Shown: positions 1-6,750 of the stretch, piece after piece | How positions within the stretch are numbered: position 1 is the first letter of the stretch | Layout: each line of letters opens with the position of its first letter | Source of the DNA: Acidipila rosea | Lineage (GTDB): Bacteria > Acidobacteriota > Terriglobia > Terriglobales > Acidobacteriaceae | DNA: 64,000 nucleotides | NCBI RefSeq assembly: GCF_004339725.1 | Contig: NZ_SMGK01000002.1 | Span: 186,001 to 250,000, forward strand | Reading direction: 5' to 3' | Notes under the pieces: model-generated | What the model was told of the DNA's origin: nothing | Databases searched by the model: none | What the model saw: the letters and a program-made list of their open reading frames with translations, nothing else | Made by a program: the position numbers and the translations under genes

Positions 1-528
1 CGGCGCCAGGCTATGCGGCAGTGGCGGAAGCCGCTGATTGTTTTCACGCCCAAGAGCATGCTGCGCCATCCCGACGCTATTTCACCGCTGGCGGAGTTTG
101 CGCGGCCGCACTTCCAGAATGTGCTGCCTGAGACTGAGATCTCGAACGCGAAACGACTGTTGCTGTGCACTGGCAAGATCGGCCACGAGCTGCGCGTCGA
201 ACGCCACAAGCGCAAGGACGAGACTACGGGAATCATCTTCCTCGAACAGCTCTATCCGTGGCCGGAGACAGAACTGCGCGCAGCCATTGAGGCGCATCCT
301 GAGGCACATGAAATTGTCTGGGTGCAGGAGGAGCCGGAGAATATGGGCGCACACTCCTTTGTGATGCCCCGGCTGCGCAGGCTCGCGAGGACGCGCCAGG
401 TGCTCAGCGTCAAACGCTCAGCAGCAGCGAGCCCTGCAACGGGCTCAGCCAAGGCTCATGAGATGGAACAGCGCACGTTGATTGAACTGGCGCTGAGCCA
501 CACCCTGCAGGAAAAGGTAGCGCGCTAA
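1..528 (+). CDS. sucA: 2-oxoglutarate dehydrogenase E1 component, C-terminal part
   Basis: The frame is open from base 1, so the gene begins before the window and only about 175 C-terminal residues are seen. They match the C-terminal domain of the thiamine-dependent E1 of the 2-oxoglutarate dehydrogenase complex, which decarboxylates 2-oxoglutarate in the TCA cycle: TPKSMLRHP near the start, then LLLCTGKIGHEL, LEQLYPWP and VWVQEEPENMGAHSFV, all typical of the family. The catalytic thiamine-binding domain lies upstream and cannot be checked. The stop codon sits inside a hairpin shared with the convergent gene. The family assignment is firm; whether this is an OdhA/Kgd-type multifunctional E1 cannot be told from the tail. 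Confidence 0.93.
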   Translation, partial: RRQAMRQWRKPLIVFTPKSMLRHPDAISPLAEFARPHFQNVLPETEISNAKRLLLCTGKIGHELRVERHKRKDETTGIIFLEQLYPWPETELRAAIEAHPEAHEIVWVQEEPENMGAHSFVMPRLRRLARTRQVLSVKRSAAASPATGSAKAHEMEQRTLIELALSHTLQEKVAR

Positions 529-538
529 GGCGCTACCT
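515..538. terminator. Bidirectional hairpin terminator between convergent genes
   Basis: AGGTAGCGC (515-523) pairs with GCGCTACCT (530-538) around a 6-base loop. On the plus strand a T-rich stretch follows near 548-556. The hairpin contains the stop codons of both convergent genes (TAA at 526-528, and TAG on the minus strand at 533-535), so it probably ends both transcripts. Confidence 0.65.
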
Positions 539-1348
539 GCCTGCCTCATTCTTTTTTCGTCTCAGTGCTGATCCGCCAAGGGAAGCAATGTGGCGCTCGC
601 GCTTCATTGCTTCCAGTCGCTCAGCAAAGCGCGACGCCACCTGCTGCTTCCACTCTTCGCGAAACAGCGATCTGCCGGTAAGGTAGCGCTCCATTTTGAG
701 CACTGCATCTTCTGCTCTACCGGGATACGGCTGGCAGTCGATGACTGTCGGGCCGCCACCGCTGCGCGCTCGTGCGATAGATTCAAAAGCGACTCGATAG
801 ATCGCCACCGCGTCGTCCTCATCCACGGGGATAACCGGGAAATCAAGATCATCCAGTTCGCTGGATGATCTGCGTGCGTGGCACACGTAGAGGATCGGCA
901 GCTTGTTCTGGCCGGAGTAATGCAGCGCTTCCGGATGGATCCTGCTGCCGGTAACGAACGCCGCCACGATGTTGCCCGGACGCTTCCTTTGCAGTGCAGC
1001 GGCGGCGCCAGTAGCGAGAAGCAAATGCGCCGAGGATGGCCCTGGAGGGAGAATGCCCTTCCATGCGGCCTTGTCGACGGAGGTGCTCGCCAATACTTCA
1101 AGCGGGGCTCCCAGCGCATAGAGCGTGGTCAGGCTCTCACTCGCAGGCGCAGCCATATCTTCCGCGCGCAGAACCGCTGCCACGGCAGCCAGGCCGGTTA
1201 TGCTGCGCTCGATCCGCACCCCTGCATGCTGCGCCAGCATTCTGCACTCCAGCAGCGTCGTGTAGATCTGCCTCAACGTCTGCGTGGTGATGAGGGGCTT
1301 GCCGAATTTCTGCGCGAGGACAGCAGGTGCTTTAGTTTTTGGTGTCAT
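533..1348 (-). CDS. Degenerate E1-alpha-like (thiamine dehydrogenase family) protein
   Basis: A 271-residue protein that resembles the alpha subunit of pyruvate or branched-chain 2-oxoacid dehydrogenase E1. The parts that align are an N-terminal LRQIYTTLLECRMLA segment, a central EALHYSGQNKLPILYVC segment and a C-terminal AIYRVAFESIARARSGGGPTVID segment. The thiamine/Mg motif expected in the middle (GDG, then ENN after the LP strand) is replaced by VTG and HAR, so cofactor binding is doubtful. It is also shorter than usual E1-alpha (about 330-400). I chose the ATG at 1348; a longer frame to 1492 exists, but its extra 48 residues do not look like E1. No partner E1-beta lies beside it; the neighbour is sucA, convergent. 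Likely a pseudoenzyme, or a regulatory or structural relative. Confidence 0.7.
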   Translation of the reverse strand: MTPKTKAPAVLAQKFGKPLITTQTLRQIYTTLLECRMLAQHAGVRIERSITGLAAVAAVLRAEDMAAPASESLTTLYALGAPLEVLASTSVDKAAWKGILPPGPSSAHLLLATGAAAALQRKRPGNIVAAFVTGSRIHPEALHYSGQNKLPILYVCHARRSSSELDDLDFPVIPVDEDDAVAIYRVAFESIARARSGGGPTVIDCQPYPGRAEDAVLKMERYLTGRSLFREEWKQQVASRFAERLEAMKRERHIASLGGSALRRKKNEAGR

Positions 1349-1536
1349 AAGGTAAGGACTGAATTGTAGCTTGCTGAAGTAGTACCCTTGACCGAATCTT
1401 ACGTGTGTGACTCGGTAGTATTTTTCAACACAATTGTGAATAACTCTGTGAAATTCACTGCTTAAGGAAACTGAAGTCCAACAGGGACGCACACTTTAGC
1501 ATTCTGCACTGCTTCCGATGCAAAGCTGTGAAAGCA

Positions 1537-1560
1537 CCACAACCTGAAGCGAGATTGTGG
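1537..1560 (-). terminator. Weak hairpin downstream of argJ
   Basis: CCACAA (1537-1542) and TTGTGG (1555-1560) can pair. The site lies 9 bases beyond the argJ stop on the minus strand and is followed there by a short TGCTTTC stretch. The stem is only 6 bp, so this is a tentative call. Confidence 0.3.
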
Positions 1561-1568
1561 TCCTGGCC

Positions 1569-2774
1569 TTAGGTGGAATACTCTGCATTGATCCGTACGT
1601 ATTCGGCGGTAAGGTCGGTCGTCCAGAAATTGCACCTGCCGGATCCCACGCCGAGCTCAATGCGGATGGTAAACTCGCGCTGCAGCATCACCTCGTGCGC
1701 TGCCTGCTGATTGAAGTCCTGGGCGCGTCCACCGGCAGAGCATATCTGCTGGGCGCCAAGCCAGATATCAATACGCGCAGGATCAATCTCCGCTCCCGAA
1801 TAGCCGATGGCGGCGATAAGGCGACCCCAGTTCGGATCGCATCCGGCCCATGCTGTCTTGACCAGAGGTGAGTGCGCGATGGCTCGTGCCACCCGCAGGG
1901 CGTCGGCATCGGACGCAGCTCCGTGGATCTGCAGCTCAACTACATGCGTTACACCTTCACCGTCGTCGATGATCTGCCTGGCGAGCGACAGGCAGACCTG
2001 ATCGAGTGCAGACCTGAACTCCGCATGATCCGCGCCAACAGCAGCGCCGCTCGCGCCTGAAGCAAGCAGGAGTACGGTGTCATTCGTGGACGTATCGCCG
2101 TCAATGGAGATACGGTTAAAGCTGGACTCTACCGAGGCGGGCAGCAGCTTTGCGAGGTCCGTCGGTGTAATCTTCGCGTCCGTGAAGAGATAGACGAGCA
2201 TGGTGGCGTGCGGCACGAGTTGCGGGTGAATCATGCCGGCGCCCTTCGCCACACCCGCAATCCGCACCTGTGTGCCGTCAACTTCGATGGAGGCAAAAGC
2301 TGTCTTCGGCTTCGTGTCCGTCGTCATGATGGCCCGCGCGAACTGCATGAAGTGTTCAGCGGTATCGCCGAGTGCGACCTGCACGGCAGGAAGCGCGGCG
2401 ACCAGTTTGGCAGCGGGAAGAGGGACACCGATGATTCCGGTGGACGAAGGAAAGACCTGCGTCTGCTCACAACCGAACTGGACGGCTGCAGCCGCAGTCA
2501 CTTGTTGGCAAGCTTCGATTCCCTGCTCACCTGTCGCGCAGTTGGCGTTACCGGCATTGACCGCTACGACGCGCACCAGGCCACCACTGCTCACCAGTTG
2601 CCGGCGGCCTACTATGACTGGCGCAGCCACTACGCGGTTGCTGGTGAACATGGCGGCTGCGCTGGCAACACTATCGGCCACGGCACAGGCGAAATCGGCA
2701 TTGCCGCTCGGTTTAATGGCAGCCTTGACAGCGGCAAAACGAAAACCGCGAGGAAGAGAAATTGTGGAAGTCAT
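1569..2774 (-). CDS. argJ: Glutamate N-acetyltransferase / ornithine acetyltransferase
   Basis: ArgJ moves the acetyl group from N-acetylornithine to glutamate, recycling acetyl in arginine synthesis; bifunctional forms also use acetyl-CoA. The 401-residue protein has the family landmarks VNAGNANCATG (about 72-82), SSTGIIGVPLP (110-120), GVAKGAGMIHP (174-184), DGDTSTNDT, and a WGR near the C-terminus. ArgJ precursors cleave themselves before a Thr in an ATML motif; here that Thr is 191. The segment between MIHP and ATML (QLVPH) is three residues longer than the common MIHPNMATML. The start at 2774 gives the usual N-terminus. Divergent from an ABC ATPase with 36 bp between starts. No other arg gene is in the window. 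Confidence 0.95.
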   Translation of the reverse strand: MTSTISLPRGFRFAAVKAAIKPSGNADFACAVADSVASAAAMFTSNRVVAAPVIVGRRQLVSSGGLVRVVAVNAGNANCATGEQGIEACQQVTAAAAVQFGCEQTQVFPSSTGIIGVPLPAAKLVAALPAVQVALGDTAEHFMQFARAIMTTDTKPKTAFASIEVDGTQVRIAGVAKGAGMIHPQLVPHATMLVYLFTDAKITPTDLAKLLPASVESSFNRISIDGDTSTNDTVLLLASGASGAAVGADHAEFRSALDQVCLSLARQIIDDGEGVTHVVELQIHGAASDADALRVARAIAHSPLVKTAWAGCDPNWGRLIAAIGYSGAEIDPARIDIWLGAQQICSAGGRAQDFNQQAAHEVMLQREFTIRIELGVGSGRCNFWTTDLTAEYVRINAEYST

Positions 2775-2810
2775 CGCTGCCCTTATTCTAGCGAGAAGGA
2801 GACGAAACTT
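2775..2810. promoter_or_regulatory. Short divergent gap argJ / ABC ATPase
   Basis: Only 36 bp separate the two start codons. The plus-strand Shine-Dalgarno AAGGAG (2796-2801) lies inside it, 9 bases before the TTG start. Promoters must overlap each other or extend into the coding sequences; no convincing -35/-10 pair was identified. Confidence 0.4.
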
Positions 2811-3596
2811 TTGAGCGAGACGACGCAATTTCTTGAGATGGCCAACGTAAATGTCGCACGGGGGGATTCCGTGGTGTTGCATGACATCCGCCTGCGTATC
2901 GAGCGGGGCGAGCATGTGGCCATTCTGGGGCCGAACGGCTGCGGCAAATCTACCCTGATCAAGACGATCACCTGCGAGTGCTACCCGATCTACTCGCCGG
3001 AGATGCGGCTGCGACTGCTCGGGCGTGAACGATGGGATATCTCTCAACTGCGGCAGCACCTCGGTGTGGTGTCGGCAGACTTGCCCGGAGAGCGTACGCC
3101 AGTCACGCGCGGAGCCGATGCCGTTGTTGCAGGATTTTTCTCCGCTTCGACCATCTGGCCAAATCTGCATATCTCACCGGAGATGCGGCAGCGCGCGGCC
3201 GAGGCGCTTGAACTGATGCAGGCGACGCATCTCGCGAACAAGCTTGTAGGAGAAATGTCGGCAGGGGAACAGCGTCGCATCATGATTGCGCGTGCGCTTG
3301 TCCACCGGCCGGAGATGCTGCTGCTCGATGAGCCCTCGAACGCACTGGATATGGCCGCCCAGCGCGAACTGCGGGAGGCTCTGCGTCGCGTCGCGCAACA
3401 GGGCACCGGCATCATCATGGTCACGCACCACCTTGCGGACATCCTGCCTGAAATAAATCGCGTGCTGATGATGCGCGACGGGCGCATCATCGCCGATGAC
3501 ACGCGGGAGGCGTTGATTACCGCATCGCAGCTTCAGAAGCTTTTCGGAGTGGAGGTAGATCTCACCGAGCGGGATGGGTTCTGGCATTCATGGTGA
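2811..3596 (+). CDS. ABC transporter ATP-binding protein (orphan)
   Basis: A 261-residue single ABC ATPase with Walker A GPNGCGKST (40-48), a signature in the variant form MSAGE (149-153), Walker B MLLLDEP (169-175) and H-loop His 206. It looks closest to the ModF / iron-chelate importer ATPase group. I chose the TTG at 2811 because AAGGAG lies 9 bases upstream; an ATG at 2838 is the alternative. An open frame extends further upstream but is antisense to argJ and has no ABC character. No permease or binding protein is adjacent, so the substrate is unknown. It could serve a distant permease or work in a soluble role. Confidence 0.85.
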   Translation: MSETTQFLEMANVNVARGDSVVLHDIRLRIERGEHVAILGPNGCGKSTLIKTITCECYPIYSPEMRLRLLGRERWDISQLRQHLGVVSADLPGERTPVTRGADAVVAGFFSASTIWPNLHISPEMRQRAAEALELMQATHLANKLVGEMSAGEQRRIMIARALVHRPEMLLLDEPSNALDMAAQRELREALRRVAQQGTGIIMVTHHLADILPEINRVLMMRDGRIIADDTREALITASQLQKLFGVEVDLTERDGFWHSW

Positions 3597-3780
3597 GGGT
3601 GGGAATGCCTGACCTTCAGCAGCCGTTTATTCCGGCGCAATTTTAATTTTGCGGTAAGGTGACACGTATCACAGACCGTATCCCTGATTCCTCGCCAGAC
3701 TACCTGTGTAGGTTGAGCAAGGCTGCTGCAAGAACGCCTTTGCCTGCCTCGAGAGATCAACAGGTCGAAAGGGCATAATC

Positions 3781-4431
3781 ATGGATACGGCAATTGCAGT
3801 CAACCCAGGCTTCCCGCGTCTCAACCAGCCAGCTCCCGCCTTTGAAGCAGAGACGACTCACGGCACCCTGAGGCTCGAAGACTTTCAGGGAAGCTGGGTC
3901 ATTCTCTTTTCGCACCCTGCAGACTTCACGCCTGTCTGCACGACTGAGTTCGTCGCCTTTGCCGAGCTGGCCCCTGAGCTGAAGAAGCGCGGCGTTGAGT
4001 TGTGCGGCCTGAGCATTGACAGCACATACTCGCATATCGCATGGGTAAGGAATATCGAGCAGATCTTCGGAGTCAAGATTCCGTTCCCGATCATCGCGGA
4101 CTTGAACAAGGATGTCGCGACCCTCTATGGAATGGTGATGCCGGGCGAAAGCAAAACTGAGACCAGCCGCTGTGTCTTCGTCATCGACCCCAAGGGAATT
4201 CTGCGCGCGATGATCTATTACCCGCTCACGACAGGTCGCAATACGCAGGAGATACTGCGGCTGATCGATGCACTGCAGGCCACAGATAAGCACGGCATTG
4301 CAACACCTGCCAACTGGAAGCCGGGAGATAAGGTAATTGTTCCTCCGCCGAGAACTACCGAAGACGCAGAAGAGCGGATGCGGGCAGGCTATGAGACCGC
4401 CGACTGGTACTTCTCAAAAAAGACCTTGTAA
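3781..4431 (+). CDS. 1-Cys peroxiredoxin (Prx6-type)
   Basis: A 216-residue thiol peroxidase that reduces hydrogen peroxide or alkyl hydroperoxides. The active-site stretch SHPADFTPVCTTEF places the peroxidatic Cys at 53 with Thr 50; Arg 130 completes the usual pocket. The long C-terminal part (PANWKPGDKVIVPPP, then ADWYFSKKTL) is typical of the Prx6 / archaeal-type group. Further Cys at 75 and 131 could act as resolving residues, but that is open. Shine-Dalgarno AAAGGG lies 8 bases before the ATG. It precedes a small winged-helix gene and an aquaporin on the same strand, with gaps of 69 and 52 bp, so the three may be co-expressed. Aquaporins of this type can pass peroxide, which would fit. 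Confidence 0.92.
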   Translation: MDTAIAVNPGFPRLNQPAPAFEAETTHGTLRLEDFQGSWVILFSHPADFTPVCTTEFVAFAELAPELKKRGVELCGLSIDSTYSHIAWVRNIEQIFGVKIPFPIIADLNKDVATLYGMVMPGESKTETSRCVFVIDPKGILRAMIYYPLTTGRNTQEILRLIDALQATDKHGIATPANWKPGDKVIVPPPRTTEDAEERMRAGYETADWYFSKKTL

Positions 4432-4500
4432 TTCCTGGTTACGGCATCTGCGCATACCAGTGACGCAAACTACCAGATGGACTGAGAGGTCTTCACTACC

Positions 4501-4737
4501 ATGCCCTGCATGAACAACAACGGCGAAATCACTGAGATGGCCCGGAAGATACTCACGGCAATGAGCGAGAGCGCTTCCCTGCCGGAGATAGCTGCCAAGA
4601 CTGATGTCCCCCTCTACCGGATACGTGGTGCAGTACGGGAGCTGGTAGAGGCGGGGCTGGCTGCCGAACAGGATCAGAACTACGTGATCACAGAAATCGG
4701 AGCTGCTGCGCTCAAGAAAAGCGGTATAAGCCTGTGA
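4501..4737 (+). CDS. Small winged-helix DNA-binding protein
   Basis: A 78-residue protein built almost wholly of one winged-helix unit. Helices run over residues 12-25 and 26-34 (LPEIAAKTD), the recognition-like helix is PLYRIRGAVRELVEAGLA (37-54), and the wing is QNYVITEIGAAAL. This resembles the N-terminal domain of MarR/ArsR-like regulators, or transcription-factor modules of the kind found as stand-alone small proteins. No sensing domain is present. Its position between the peroxiredoxin and the aquaporin suggests local regulation, but this is inference from context. Confidence 0.7.
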   Translation: MPCMNNNGEITEMARKILTAMSESASLPEIAAKTDVPLYRIRGAVRELVEAGLAAEQDQNYVITEIGAAALKKSGISL

Positions 4738-4789
4738 GAGCCACTGTATAGCTGTTCCCCATAAATCGACACGCAAACCAGAGGTCGCC

Positions 4790-5416
4790 ATGAACAAGTA
4801 TGTAACGGAACTTATCGGAACTTTCTTCCTCGTGCTTACTATCGGAATGACGGTGATCGCCGGCGGCGAGGGCGTGATTCCACCCCTTGCCATAGGCTCG
4901 ATTCTGATGGTGATGATCTATGCAGGAGGCCACATCTCGGGCGGCCACTATAACCCGGCAGTCACGCTCGGCGTCTGGATTCGAGGGCGCTGCAGCACGA
5001 AGGATGTGATCCCCTACATGGTGTTCCAGGTGATAGGGGCGCTGCTGGCCGCCTTCGTCGTCAGGTATCTGACTCCAGGCATCGAGGTGCACACGCGCAA
5101 TCTCGCCGTCGTACCAGAGCTCCTGGTCGAGTTTCTGTTCACCTTTGCGCTGGTCTTTGTAGTGTTGAACAGCGCCACCTCCAAGGACAACACGGGCAAC
5201 TCCTTTTACGGATTGGCCATTGGCTTCACAGTGCTGGTTGGCGCATTTGCCGTCGGCGGCATTGCCAGTGCAGCCTTCAATCCAGCGGTCGCCGTAGGCG
5301 TTTCAACGATGGGACTGGTGGCGTGGAGCAGACTCTGGATCTACCTTGTCGCTAATTTCGCAGGGGGAGCGGTCGCGGCATTCACGTTCAAATTTCTCTG
5401 CCCGGACGATAAGTAG
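4790..5416 (+). CDS. Aquaporin (MIP family channel)
   Basis: A 208-residue membrane channel with the two half-helix NPA boxes of the family, GGHYNPAVTLG (NPA 55-57) and SAAFNPAVAVG (NPA 164-166), and six predicted membrane spans. It moves water, and in related proteins small neutral solutes, across the inner membrane. It is somewhat shorter than AqpZ (about 230), mainly in loops. An A rather than a Cys precedes the second NPA box by two residues. A strong terminator follows the stop, ending the peroxiredoxin/wHTH/aquaporin run. Glycerol versus water preference cannot be decided safely by eye. Confidence 0.92.
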   Translation: MNKYVTELIGTFFLVLTIGMTVIAGGEGVIPPLAIGSILMVMIYAGGHISGGHYNPAVTLGVWIRGRCSTKDVIPYMVFQVIGALLAAFVVRYLTPGIEVHTRNLAVVPELLVEFLFTFALVFVVLNSATSKDNTGNSFYGLAIGFTVLVGAFAVGGIASAAFNPAVAVGVSTMGLVAWSRLWIYLVANFAGGAVAAFTFKFLCPDDK

Positions 5417-5447
5417 TTCCGCATTGGCACTACATGCAGCCGTGCCG

Positions 5448-5488
5448 ACAGCAAAAAGCCCAGATGTGTCATCTGGGCTTTTTGCTGT
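5448..5488. terminator. Strong bidirectional intrinsic terminator
   Basis: GCAAAAAGCCCAGATG (5451-5466) pairs perfectly with CATCTGGGCTTTTTGC (5470-5485) around a 3-base loop, and pairing extends three bases further out. The arms carry A5/T5 tracts, so it works on both strands: for the aquaporin from the left and the molybdenum dehydrogenase operon from the right. Confidence 0.9.
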
Positions 5489-5513
5489 TCCAAGTTTAAT
5501 AAGCTTTATGGCG

Positions 5514-5738
5514 TTATGCTTCGTTTTCGCAACTCTCCCAGCAGGAGCGGCCCTCGCGGCAAACGGAGCGATGAACGTAATGCTCGTCCGGCCCCGCTTT
5601 GCCCATGGTCTTGAGACACCAGTAGGTCGTGGTGGCTCCCATCAGGTCAACAAGCTCTTCATGAAAGTCGCCATAGGCTCCGTAGGAAGACTTGCTACGA
5701 AGAGAAGCGCACCGGATTTGCACGAGTGGAGTATTCAA
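5514..5738 (-). CDS. Small Cys-rich protein at the end of the Moco dehydrogenase operon
   Basis: A 74-residue protein that I do not recognise. It starts with TTG at 5738 behind an AGGAGG Shine-Dalgarno five bases away, which overlaps the end of the upstream FAD-subunit gene, so it is translated as the last gene of the operon. Five Cys lie at 10, 41, 60, 66 and 70, with His at 26, 53 and 56; the C-terminal C-x5-C-x3-C cluster could bind zinc or an Fe-S centre. It has no signal peptide and no membrane span. A tight link to a Tat-exported molybdoenzyme suggests a role in maturation or as a small redox partner, but that is inference. Confidence 0.68.
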   Translation of the reverse strand: MNTPLVQIRCASLRSKSSYGAYGDFHEELVDLMGATTTYWCLKTMGKAGPDEHYVHRSVCREGRSCWESCENEA

Positions 5739-5748
5739 GTTGTCCTCC

Positions 5749-6750
5749 TTAGCCTATGGCGCTGGGATCGCGCTGCATCTGCCCGGCCGCGAGCAACACG
5801 GTGCGGTAGATGGCTGTCTGGAATAACTGCGTTTTATAGCCGTTCTGAGAAAGCGGAGTGGCGCCTTGCATGGCTGCCTTGGCGGCTGCGCGTGCGGTCG
5901 CTTCGTCAATCGTTTTGCCGGTGAGCACTGCCTCTGCCGCCGCGGAGCGGATAGGCGTAGGCGCTGCCACACCCATAACCACTGCAGCTTTACGGCAGCG
6001 GTTTCCATCCATGACCAGGACGATGCCCGCGTCAGCGATGGGCCAGTCGAAGCTCTCCTTCTCGCCGTATTTCTGGTACGCGGAGCGTGTGCCGGGTTCG
6101 GGGGCTGGAACGAAGATGCCTGTGATGAGTTCACCGGGTTGAACAACGGTCTCGTTGATCAGGCTTTTTTCCGGCGGAACATAGAAGTCGCTCATCGCAA
6201 CGGTTCGCTTGCCGCGCTTGGAAGTCAACTCAACTGTGGCATTCATGCCAAGCAGTGGCACCGCTGTCGAAGATGGATGAACCATGGCGCAGGTGCTGTT
6301 GTTGATGACGGCGTGATATTGGTTCTCGCCTGTCAGCGCATGGCACACATCGCTGGTGCCCTTCTTTCTGCAGTCGAAGTCGGTAGAGCGGAAATACCAG
6401 CAGCGCGGACGCTGCATGATGTTGCCGCCAACGGTCGCCATGTTGCGCACCTGAGGGGTCGCTGCATGGCCTGCTGCATCGGACAAGCCAGAGTAAGTGC
6501 GCTGGATATCGGGGTGCGCAGCAATCTCGCTGAGCGTGACGAGCGGACCAAGGTGCAGGCCGTCCTTCGACACGGTGATGCCGCGCAAGCTGTCAACATT
6601 GCGGATGTTGACCAGCTTCGGCGGAGCCACGATACCTTCTTTCATCAGATCGAGCAGATCGATGCCACCAGCTTTAACCGTTGCGCCGTTGTTCAGCTGG
6701 CCGAGAGCCTCGTCCACTGTCTTGCAATCGACGAAGGAGAACTTGTTCAT
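5749..6750 (-). CDS. Aldehyde/xanthine dehydrogenase FAD-binding subunit (PaoB/YagS-like)
   Basis: The 333-residue medium subunit of a xanthine-oxidase-family molybdoenzyme. It carries the FAD that passes electrons from the Fe-S subunit to an acceptor. The N-terminal half has the FAD pattern GATVKAGGIDLLDLMK and ATVGGNIMQRPRCWYFR. Cys residues follow in CWYF, DCRKK, VCHAL and TCAMVHPSS; this insertion matches the extra [4Fe-4S]-binding loop of YagS/PaoB and 4-hydroxybenzoyl-CoA reductase beta subunits. The C-terminal half is the CO-dehydrogenase flavoprotein domain. Its start overlaps the molybdopterin subunit stop by 4 bases (ATGA), showing translational coupling. Confidence 0.92.
   Translation of the reverse strand: MNKFSFVDCKTVDEALGQLNNGATVKAGGIDLLDLMKEGIVAPPKLVNIRNVDSLRGITVSKDGLHLGPLVTLSEIAAHPDIQRTYSGLSDAAGHAATPQVRNMATVGGNIMQRPRCWYFRSTDFDCRKKGTSDVCHALTGENQYHAVINNSTCAMVHPSSTAVPLLGMNATVELTSKRGKRTVAMSDFYVPPEKSLINETVVQPGELITGIFVPAPEPGTRSAYQKYGEKESFDWPIADAGIVLVMDGNRCRKAAVVMGVAAPTPIRSAAAEAVLTGKTIDEATARAAAKAAMQGATPLSQNGYKTQLFQTAIYRTVLLAAGQMQRDPSAIG

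Noticed and set aside
2208..2810. Long open frame before the ABC ATPase gene
   Set aside because: It is antisense to argJ and has no family features; the gene begins at the TTG with a good ribosome site.
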